DNA from: Alligator mississippiensis
Taxonomy: Eukaryota > Chordata > Crocodylia > Alligatoridae
Direction of reading: 5' to 3'
DNA: 64,000 bases
Assembly (NCBI RefSeq): GCF_030867095.1
Contig: NC_081832.1
Location: 37,705,756-37,769,755, forward strand
Of this stretch, positions 38,301-49,990 are shown piece after piece. Numbering within the stretch: position 1 is the first letter of the stretch; each line of letters begins with the position of its first letter. A program made the position numbers and the translations under genes. A model generated the notes under the pieces. It was not told where the DNA came from and searched no databases. It saw nothing but the letters and a program-made list of their open reading frames with translations.

Positions 38301-41300
38301 CTAAAGTAATGTCTCCTGATGTCCAGCCTGAACCTTCTCTCTAACAATTTGTGGCTGTTATTCCTAGTAACCCTGGGTGGTGCCTGTGGGAACAGAGCCT
38401 CCCCCAAGTCTTGCTGGTCCCCCCTGGTGAGTTTGTTAACGGCCACTAGATCCCCTTTCAGCCTTCTCTTGTGGAGGCTGAACCAGTTCAGGCCCTTTAG
38501 CCTCTCTTCATAGGGCCCGCCCCGCTGCCCCTGGATCATGCGAGTGGCCCTCCTCTGGACCCTTTCAATGCTAGCCACATCCCTCTTGAAGTGCGGTGCC
38601 CAGAACTGGATGCAGTACTCCAACTGTGGCCTGACCAACGCTGCATAGAGGGGAAGGATCACCTCCCTGGACCTGTCTGTGATGCATCTGTAGATGCACA
38701 AGGTGCGGTTAGCCTTACTGACCAATTCCTTACATTGGCGGCTCATGTTCATCCTGGATTCAACAATGACTCCAAGATCTCTTTCTGCCACCGTGTTGAC
38801 AAGAAAGGTGTTCCCCAGCCTATAGGTGTGTTGCTGGTTCCTTCTCCCTAGATGCAGCACCTTGCACTTGTCTGCATTGAATTCCATCCTATTCTCATCC
38901 GCCCACCTCTGTAATTTGTCTAGATCTAGCTGGATTCTGTCCCTCCCCTCCAGCATGCCCACCTCACCCTACAACTTGGTGTCGTCAGTGAATTTGGACA
39001 GCGTGCATTCCACGCCCACATCCAGATCACTGATAAAAATGTTGAACAGTACAGGCCCAGGACCGAGCCCTGGGGACTCCACTGCCCACATCTCTCCAGG
39101 TCAAAAACCACTCATCCAGCACCACTCTCTGGGTGCAACCATCTAGCCAATTTGCCACCTATCTGACTGTGTAGGCATCAATGCCACAGTCACCACTTTT
39201 TTTAAGAGAATGTGGTGGGAAACAATGTCAAAGGCCTTCTTAAAGTCCAGGAAGATGACATCCACCCCAACACCCTCATCCAGGGACTTTGTGACCTGAT
39301 CATAAAAAGAAACCAGGTTAGTTAGGCAGCACCTGCTCTCAGTAAACCCATGTTGGTTGCCCCTGAGCATTACCTCCCCTGCTGGGCCCTTGCAGATGTG
39401 CTCCTTGATAATTTTCTCAAAGGTTTTCCCAAAGACCGAAGTAAGACTGACTGGCCTATAATTGACAGGGTCCTCCTTTCTCCCCTTCTTGTAAATAGGG
39501 ACCACGTTAGCCCTTTTCCACTCCTCTGGTACCTGGCCAGTGCCCCACGAGTGCGCATAGAGCCATGCCAGGGGCACTGCTATGACCCCCACCAATTCCC
39601 TCAGCACCCTTGGGTGAAGAGCATTTGGACCTACTGATTTAAACACATCCAGCCCCTCCAAAAATTCCCTAACTAGGTCATCCCTGACCCTAGGTATGGT
39701 GGTGTCTCCCCTGGGTCTGTCCACAGTTCTAGGGGGAGAGATGTCCCGGTCCCTGGTCAGGAATATAGAGGCAAAGAATTTGTTAAAGAGGTCAGCTTTT
39801 TTGTTTGCCGCAATCACCAGATTGCCAAGCCTATCCTGTAGGGGCCCCACGTTACCCTGTGCCTTCTTCTTACTTCCTATGCATTTGAAAAAGGACTTTT
39901 TATTATCTTTAATTCTGCTCGCTAGCCCTAGCTCCATCTCTGCCTTGGCCTTCCTAACAGCCTCCCTGCAGTCCCAAGCAATGGAGGTGTAATCCTCCTT
40001 GGTGATAGCCCCTTGCTTCCACTGTTTGCATGCTTCCTTTTTTGCCCTCAGGTATCCCTAGATGCCTTTGCCGAAACATGGGGGGTTCTTAGCACTCCTG
40101 CACAATGGTGCGCATTGGAACTGATTCCCTTTGAGCTCAGAGGATCGTCTCCTTGAGGAACAACCACCCATTTAGGTCAACGTGGGTGACCTAAACTACC
40201 CAGAGAATCAGTTCTCTTACAGTGAGCAATGTGATTTTGGCTCAGCTGCTGAAACTCACTAAAAGACCCAAATGAGTTCTAGGTGCTAAGTACTGTGTGA
40301 GCACAGCCATGGACAGTTCCCTACTCAAAGAGCTCACTGCTTAGTGCAAAGCTGAGAGACAAGTTAATGGGAGACCTAGAACTGTGACCCACCAAACTCA
40401 TCTCCTACTGGGGACACTAACTATCCCTTAAGAAGGGATCAAATTTAGAAACTTGTTGAGATGGCCAGGATTCAGGCTGGTGACCTAGTTGTGAAAGGCT
40501 CTGTGGCATATTAGTAATAACCTGGGGCACCTATTTCTGGTAAATGAGACTGCTTTCTAGAAACATATTCAGTAATCTGACAAGCTTGGAGCTCCTCCTC
40601 TTTGCTCAAACTGGCAAAATCTTCCACCAGGTGCTTTAAAGTTCTAGTTTTAGCAGCGCTTGAATTTCAAGCCACCCTATAGCCCACTTGCCTCAGCTGA
40701 AAGCTGCAGGTGCCTTGATATAGAAATTTCTCCATAAAAGTGGGAGCCTGAATAGGTGTCACTCTAGTTATACCTAAAGCTAACAAAGCTGTGGTTTCAC
40801 ACATTCTACAAAACATCCCATCACCTTGTTTTAAAGGGCAACTGCAATTAGCTCACAATACTGATAATCATTCTATTTTTTCCTTGTCACCTAAGTGGTC
40901 ATTTTTGGCATCTAGGAATTCTATTCCTGGCTTTGTGAGCCCATAGGCAACTATGTGTGTGTATAGACTGGCATGTGCAGTAGGCCAGTCCTTGTGGAAG
41001 GGAGGTATATGGGAAATATGTGGGGCCACTGCCTCAGTGATCTAACTGGGAAGTTTTTCCTGATATGTGATCTAAACCTACTTTGCTGCAGTTTAAAGCC
41101 ACTGATACACAACCTGTTTTCCACAGCAACAGAAAAAACTGTACTCCCTCTTCCTTATGGCAGACTTTCAGATATTTGAAGACTGCTATCATAATCCCTC
41201 CTAATCACTTTTTTTTTTTACAAGCTGAACTGCATATTTCTTTCAACCTCTCTTCATAGGGCTTAGCTTCCAAGGCCTTTATAATTTTTTACCCAAAAAG

Positions 41301-44300
41301 CTCAAAAACACAAACACATACATACTAACAAAACTAGGAATGCTCCAATAAAGATTTTTCTGGCCGATACTGATGGTTGATTATTAATGAGTCAAATTGG
41401 CTGATGCCATTCCGATTACCGATATGCAGTCTGGCAGCTTGGAAAGCAGTGTCCAGCTGGTAAGTCTGTGGGGGAAAAGGGCCAGCAGGGGGGAAGGGAT
41501 GTAGGGAGTGACGGATCAAGGCCGCCCACAGTGAGGGGAGGGAGGGAGGGAGTGGAGCTGGGGCAGGCGCTGCTCAGCTGGGGTGGGGCAGGGCGCAGGA
41601 CATAGCTGTGAGCAGCTCATCCAGGGATGCAGGCAGGGGGCAGCTCCTGCCGCTGGTGCACCCTGGGGGAGGCACAGAGGGGCACGTGCCCCCCAGATTT
41701 GTGTGTGGGGTACATGCGGGCTGCCACTTTGAGCTGGGGTCAGGAGTGGTGCTGGGTTCTTCCCGGTAGGGGGCTGGGCCAGAGCTGTGCACAAGGCGGA
41801 CAGCAGCGGTGCTGGGAGGGGAGGCTATGGGGTGGGCTGTAGGTCCCAGAATTTGCTATAGGGCCCCCTCTGAACACTACCTCCCAGCACTGCTGTTGCC
41901 TGCCTTGTGTGCAGCTCCAACCAAGGTCCCCTGCCAGGAAGAGCCCAGCACTGTTCCCGGCCCCAGCTCGCAGCAACAGCCCTCCCTCAGCCTGCGCACG
42001 GATCCAGGGGGGCACATGCCCTTCTGTGCCTCCCCCAGGGTTCTCCAGAGGTGGGAGCCACCTCCCGCTCTATGCCCCAGACAAGCCACTTGTGGCTCCA
42101 TTTCGCATCCCGCCCTGCCCCAGCCCCAAGCCCTGCTGCCTCCCTCATTGTGGGGGTCTCGATCTGCTCCCCCTATGCCCCTTCCCTCCCACCCCTTTTC
42201 CCCCACAGACTTACCAGCTGGATGCTCTCTAAGCTACTGGGCTGTGTGCATGCATGCAGCATTTATCGACCACACCAGTCAAAAAAAGCCGATTGCTGAT
42301 AATGTCAATTTTGCTTTGATCAGTGCCAGTATAAGATGAACTGATGTACTGGTGCACCTCTAAGCAAAACACCTACATTCACTTTTAAATACATTGTTCT
42401 TTAATGTAAAACCATTCCAACAAGTATCCCCAAATAATCCTTTCATACACAAAATACCTAAACAAAATTACGGCAAAAGAACGTTACAGTTACAAACTCA
42501 AGGATTTGCCACACAACTCAAAGGTTGTGTGTCATAAACAACTGGCATGTCCTTAATTCCCTCCCCTTTTATTTATGTTTTTCAATAGTCTTTAGTTCCA
42601 TGATCAGGTACTGTGCTTCTAGCTTTACTAAGTAAACAGCCATTATTTGACCACTACCAAACATCTCCTGAGTATGTGCATACTTATTTTTTTATAATCA
42701 TTTGGTCAAATGTAAATGAGAAAAAGCACATTCTTAACACCAATGTGACCCCTTGCCAAATGTTGAGCCCCTGTGGCACAGTTAGAACTTCTCAATGAAA
42801 TAGTTGTAGGAATCTTTTAATGGCAGAAAAACAACATACGTTCTGCAAACCCCTCCTCAGAATTGTTGAACTAATTTAGCTTAAAAAAATCAACCTGAGG
42901 AAGGCGATCTAAAAATTACAGCACAAACAGTTAATTTTTGGCAATACGATAAGGAACAGAAAACAGGGTTGTTAAATGTAATATTTACTGTAAACAGTAT
43001 TATCTACATCCCTCAATCCTTCACTAGAACAACCGCGTTTGAATTCATGATTTTCAGATACAAAGAACAGTCCTTTTTCATTGCAGATACAGGTTCCTAC
43101 AAAACTAGAGAAAAGCTATATGATTTGTGTATTTGTAACAGAGTACCCAAATCAACAGTAGGTCATTTAAGGGAACACAAATATCCCCCAAAATTGGATT
43201 TACGATCCTCATTAACAGTGAATAACATCCTATATTCATCTGTATCATTCACACGTTAGTGTGCAACCTTTTGTTCAGTCTGTTTCATATCTTGTCTGCA
43301 AAATCAGAAGTCATCAGTTTATTAACAGTCTAAGCTGTCTAACTAGATATCAGCCAGCTCATGTGTTAAACTTTCCACCCGTATAGGTAAGTTATGACTT
43401 CCACCCTTCCCCAGAACCTAAATGGAAAATCCTCAAACAATTGCAACCCATCCTAGCAAAAGACCCAGTTCTTAAAGATATCTTTCCAAAACCACCATCC
43501 TAGCCTCTAAACAGGCACTGAACCTCACCAACCTAATCACCAGAAGCAAACTTCCTATGGCCCAAAGCACATCGAATGGATCCAGACCATGGCCAGGCAT
43601 GAATGCTGCGTGCTCCTGGCGGCTGGGGGGGCACGGTGAGCTCCAGCAGGCAGTGGCGGCACTGGTAGTGGCAGAAGCATGGCGGCCGTAAGTGTGGAGC
43701 TCCCACAGGCAACTGTAGCACTGTCAGCAGTTGGGGGGGGAAGGGTGGCGAGTACTGACCGGCAGTCGGTGACCCACAGATGCTGCCGGCGCCTTTTCAT
43801 AGGGGGGTGCACCGCCACACTCAGGGAGTGCATGTGCACCTCTGCGCACTCCCTATGCATCGCCAATAATGTCAGGACAAGAAACATAAAACCTGCCAAC
43901 ACATCTTGACCATTTCCACAATTACTACTCCCCACAACAGAACCATCACCATTTCTGGATCTTATACCTGCACCTCCAGAAATGTAATATATCTCATCCA
44001 GTGCACTGAACATCCTGATGGAAACTACGTACAAGAAACCAGGCAACAATTGTGTACCAGAATGAACACACACAAGAAATCTATCAAAGACAAAAATACC
44101 CAATTACGTGTGGGTGCACACTTCTCACAAGACAACCATTCCCTCTCCAATCTTTCAGTTCTAATCCTCAAAGGGAATTTACAAAACAGCTTTCATAGTT
44201 GAGCCTACTAACTTCACTTCATAAATCTACTGGATATAAAAAATTATGGACTAAATATAGACACTGGATTTATGGCACATTATAGCCTGCCTGCCATCCA

Positions 44301-47300
44301 ATAACCCCAGGTAACCTCTCTACATTTTACCAGCTACATTTTATTTACTGGTCAACATTCCTCTCCCCACACCTGGTCTACTTGTCTCACACCTATTAAC
44401 TCCTATCCCCTCTGATCTTTCCTGCCACTCAAATGCATTTTTACATATCTGCATTTTGCATATTGGCTTAAGCTTCAATTGCACCCAGAGCACACAAATG
44501 CTAGCAGACTTTCCCTATGCCTGAAGAAGGGTGTTTGTGCCCCAAAGCTTGTATAGAACAATTTTTCCAACTATTTAGTTGGTATAATAAAATATACCAT
44601 ATTTGCCCAAAGAATCTTGTCTGTCAAAGAGCAGTGAGTCATTTCTGGGGGTTTTGTATTTCGGTCTGTTAACCTAACCACCCTGTGCTCATGTTTTTGT
44701 TTTATGTAACAGTTCTGTTTTGATGTTTTATCCTACACTCTAGGAATAAGAGAGATCTCAGAACAGCTCGCAGCAACAGGCATTCTATTCCATCAGGGAC
44801 AGCAGACTCATTCTTTCCTAGCTCAGGGAACGGTAAAAGTAAAGAAGATCATCTTCCACTAAGCCACAGGCGTCAGCTTTTATTTTTGCCAGGGGAGCTG
44901 AATTGAGCTTGTAAGGGGAGTGGGGGTGGATGTGGGCTGACTAATGTGGGTTTGGGGCTTCTCACCCTGCTGCACAACTCTATGCCACTGCTCCCACTGC
45001 TGCCATTGTGGGCACAGGGCACCTTGCCATAGTGGCATTGCTGGCATGCTGCCCCCAGTTGGGGGGAGGGGGCAGCAGGGCAGAGAGTTCTGAGCCCACA
45101 GCAGACAGCCTGCATCTGCCCCCACACTGCACACAAATCTGGGGGACATATGTCTCCCCCATTTCCCCCTCCCCAGGAGTGCATGCAATGACAGGCAGCC
45201 ACCCTGCTCCCCCCTCCAATGAGCCACCCATGGCTCTGTCCTGCTTTCTGCCCTAGCCCCGGGCCCCATGCACCACCTTGGCTGAGCAGTGCCCCCAGGA
45301 CTGGTCCCCGCCCCACTTCTTCCCTCACCATGGGGACATCTATCTGCCCCATCCCCCCACATAGACCTACCTGCTCTCGCCACTTCCTGGGGTTGTATTG
45401 CTGACCATGTGCATGTGTACACATGCATGTGGTGACCCCTACATCCTGCTCCCTGCAGCCCTTTTGCAGGCCGGAACTCTGCCTGCCTGCAAGGTGAAAC
45501 CTGCCGTTTTGCATGTTTTTCCGCAATAAATAGAAAACCTGGATCCCTGCACAATGCTGGGAATCCAGGGTAAATGCTGTCCTGGAGTCAAGCAGCAAGG
45601 GACTCGGACTTGATGTTCCCATTTCAGGATTGTCCTGCCCAATTAGGGATGGGTGGTCACCCTACCCTCTTCCTGAGGGGGGCCAGGGCCCTTGGGTTGC
45701 CACTTACTTGGCACCTGTGCACTAAACTGTAAAATCTGGTCATGGTGCTGGTTAGACTGAGATTTACTAGGAGAAAAGAGTCCTCCTAGAAGCACCAAGG
45801 ATATGCAGCAGGGCAGTGGGGAGAGGATCTGGAGATATACAGTTCAGAAATAAATCCTGCGGCAATCTCTTGGTTTTGTCATGGGCTGACGCTGTGGTCA
45901 GCCCATTACAAGACCAGGGGATTGCCACAGGATTTATTTCTGAACTGTATATTTGTAAAGCCAGTGACATTAAGCCATGTTCTGATTCATGTTTTAAATG
46001 CTTTGGGTTGGAACCACTGAACTAGTAACCTGTCCATGAATTACTTTACTTGCAGCAAGGCAGAAGTTCCAAACTGTGGATGGCAGACAGCCATCTGGTA
46101 TTGTTTTACTGGCTTCCTCTCTTTGTGACCAGCAGATTCTTAGGTTCTTCATTAGGAAGACTAGAGAACCATAAAAATAAGTGCAAACAGGAAGATGCAG
46201 CCATCTTGGCTAAATCTACTAAGGGCTATTTCTAGACAGGAAGATAAGGGCAAGAGCCTTCACTGGCACTTGAGCTACAGGACATGAGAGGAAAAATAAT
46301 TGAAGGTGTCAAGCTGTGAGATGCCTCTGCAATCTATTTAAAAATTACCCCTCATGAACACTGAGCTGGAGGCTGAGGAAAAGTGATTATCATAGCTGCA
46401 GGATGATTTTCTTAAGAGCTAGATATTTTGGGCTATGTCTACACTATTTCTGCAGCAGTTTTGAGTATGACAAACTGAGATAAGTCTGAGAGAGTACAGG
46501 TCAGCCATTGCAGGATGGGAATGCAGTCAGCTCTGAAGTGGAACAACAGCACTGAATACTGATCATTGGGAAGTGCTGCCAGATCCACTCATAGGTGTGC
46601 AGACCCAAGAGAGGGCATTCATCTAGTGGGAAGGAAACTATCTAGCCTCATCTTATTTGGTTTCTGCCTACCTGTCTATTTTACTCTCCAGGTCTCTCAC
46701 TACAGCCTGCAGTTCCATGTTCTGATGCTCTACTTCTTCCCATTGCCTTCTCTCCCCTTCCAGGTCCTGCAGTGCAGCCTGTAGCTCTGTGTTCTGACAC
46801 TCCACCTCCTGCCATTGCCTTTTCTCCCCTTCCAGGTCTCTCAGTGAAGCCTGCAGCTCTGTGTTCTGATGCTCCACCTCCTTCCACTGCATCCTCTCCT
46901 CTTCCAGGTCTCTCAGTGCAGCCTGCAGCTCTGTGTTCTGATGCTTGACTTCCTCCCATTGCTTTCTCTCCCCTTCCAAATGTTGCAACACCGTTTGCAG
47001 CTCTGTATTCTGATGCTCCACCTCCTGCCATCGCTTTCTCTCCCCTTCCAATACCTCCTGGATACGTGCCACCTCCAGCATCTTTTGGTTGGACAACTGT
47101 TGTGCCTTGCTCAGACGCTGCTGAGTCTCTTGGTCAATCACTTGCCAGGAATCCTTGGCAATCACTAATTGAAGTTTCAAATCTTGCACCTGACATAAGA
47201 ATGCAAGAATCAAAGGTAAATGCATGAAACACCCAACCTATGTGAATTTTGTGGGGAAAGGGGAGAAGCAGGCTAAAGAACCATCTTATCATGATTTGCA

Positions 47301-49955
47301 TTACCAGGATTGCATTAGATGTGGCTTATGTTTTTGAAGATCTAAGTGGAGAAATATATTCCCCTGAAATACCAGCCAAGAAACTGGGTACAGGAGCACT
47401 GTGATGAAAGACATTTTGCCACTCCCTGTGGTAAACAGCAGCAGGACGACAGAAGAACAGTCTCTTAGTCCAATAAAACTGAACCTCTGGCTCAGAGACC
47501 AGATCCAGCATGTGGAATCATGTCATTCAGCCTGTAGGTCTCCTCACAGGTCATACATTTGGCAGGGGGAACTGTGGCAATTAACATTGTGCCACCAGTC
47601 CCTGACTGCCAAATTTCCAAGCACTAAGGACCAGATAACCTGGCCCTGAGCACAAGGCTGGGGCCAAGTGCTAGCTGGCATTAGTTCCAATCTGGCATGC
47701 AGGGCCAAGGCTGGAGCCAAGGCCAGGGCCAGGGTCCCCACCAGATCAGGCTCTGGTTCCGCATGCTGGATCTGGCCCATGAACTAACCCTGAACCACTT
47801 ATCCAGCCCACAGGGCTGAAAGGTTGGACACCATTGTCTTAGTCCCTTTGGGTTTAGGGGTTAGCAGCAGGGTGGCAGGCTTAGGGACTACTTCTTTCCC
47901 TAGCCAAACAGAGATCATGGCAAGGAGCAGGGAGACAGAGGGACCTCATTCAGTCCAGTCTGCAGTGAGTCTAGTAGCAAGATGACAGACAGAAGGATTG
48001 TCCCTCCATCCATGTGGACTGGAAGTAGAACAGCAGGATGACAACCAAAGGACAATACCCCAGTTGAGCTGCAATTGGGAGCTAGTGATAGGGCAATAGA
48101 TAGACTGACAGTCCCTAAGCCCTGTTGGAAATGGCAGCAAGCAGCATAGCAACAAAGAGTTCACCCCTCTTCCCAGTTGGGACTGGAGATGGCAGCAGAA
48201 GGACCATTTTTTCTGCAAGCTTGAATCTCCATCTCTGTCCTTGTGGTGTATGGATGTCACCTGGTTTTGCAGGGTATCTCGTTGCTGGACGAGGGTACTT
48301 GTTTCTTCTTTGAAGGTTCTGATCTCTTCCCTGTGTCTGTTTTCCACTGCTTCCATCCTACTCTGAACTTCCTGGAGCTCTATTTGCAGCCCTTCCATGG
48401 CATCCTGTAACCAACCCCAAAGAAATGAGTTATTGGACTCTGCGATATATCAAGCCCTCTCCTTTCTCTTTGTACCCCAGAATCCTCCTCATTCAACATT
48501 TTTCTCCTCTTTGCTCCTCCTGGATGACCTTGCCTCTGAAACCCATCTGGGCAGCCAGCTTTCCCTCTAATCTACCTTCTTCCTCATTCTACTGATCTCT
48601 GGCTTATCAGGGCCTCTATCCATACACATATTATAACCATCTCCCTCTACCCTCTTCTCCCAGTCTTTTCCAGTACTTCTCTTGAAGTTCTGCTGTTTTA
48701 CACTGCTCTCCACTGTCTCTGTCTCCTTCATCTCTTCTTTCATCTTTGTCTTTTTGTGTCATTTTGTGCCAGGTTATTAACTGATTCTTCCTTCTCCACT
48801 CTTTCCTGTTGGACACACCCACCTGCTCCTTCCCCTGTTGCTCCTGCACTTTCTGTTGAAGTTGCTCCAGCTGCTGGTAAGCACCTGTCAGCTCTCCTTG
48901 TGCTTGGAGCAGGTCTTCCAGCAAAGCCTTCCTCTCCCTCTCTTTTTCTAGCAAAACCTGCACAAAAGAGAGGAAAGTGAAATGAGCTGGGCAGATCTCA
49001 GAGGCTAGCATGCCCACATATCCCAAAACTAACATATTACATGTCTCTCTGGTCAAGGGCTAACTGTCATGCACTAGCATTCTTGGGATGTGTGTATGAT
49101 GAAATGTTAAGGTGGGCCCTGGAGAATGTCTGTGGTTTCAGGAATTATTTTAATCTTTATACAATTTAGTGATTTTATTGCAATACCTGCAGGTCTGGGG
49201 ATACTGCTGTACTCAAAAGCTTTGAGAGAGGATGTCTTGGGTTCCTTGTGTACATTACATGTATTACACAATTAACTGGTTAATCATGCAATAAATTTAG
49301 ACTGTTCACACGTACAAAATAAGACTGGCCACAAGTGCAAAGTAATTATCATACAATTAATTGGTTAACTGTGCAATAAATTAAGACCAGCCACAAGTGC
49401 AAAGTAATTACCCCTTGATAAAAATGACTATCCTGCTATAAAAAGAACCAACCAGCTATAAAGTTAGTGCTTAAAAATGTGTAACAACTCTATAGCTGAT
49501 TTTTATCCAGCTTTAATTTGAATGTGTAGCAAAGGCCCTTAAGCTTGCAAATAAGGTTTAGTGCCATGGAAGGAGACTGACAGGGGACAGGAGGTCTGGA
49601 CACCGTACAACTCCCAGAACACACACCACAATAATAATTCATATGTAGTGCACAGACTCTCTTTGTTTCATTTATTAAGTTCCAATTTGGTGAAACTGTC
49701 CAACATGAGTCTTTAAAAATGTTTTTTAAAACAACTTCAGGGAATTCATTCATCAGGAGTCAAGGTTGTATGCAAGGTTCAGTAACACTAACAATAAAAA
49801 GTAGGGGTGCACTAATAAGGATTTTCTTGGCCGATACCAATAACTGATTATTAACCAGCCATATCAGCCAATACTGAACCGATAATCAATATTTAGTAAT
49901 AATGCAAAGCATTTTAAACTACTGACATAAATCTCTTTTTGTTTGTTTTACATTT

Positions 49956-49990
<35 letters not shown>

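Noticed and set aside
44873..45622. Two overlapping minus-strand frames of over 220 codons
   Set aside because: GC-rich repeat sequence related to the foldback arms, no recognisable domain, no splice context, open in more than one frame.
46428..46480. GGGCTATGTCTACACTA motif as a DNA transposon end
   Set aside because: Looks like a known style of transposon terminus, but no partner end was located nearby.
47540..47830. Possible hAT-like element (CATGCTGGATCTGG and GGTTGGACACCATTG motifs)
   Set aside because: The right-end motif resembles a hAT terminus, but no left end or target duplication could be found.
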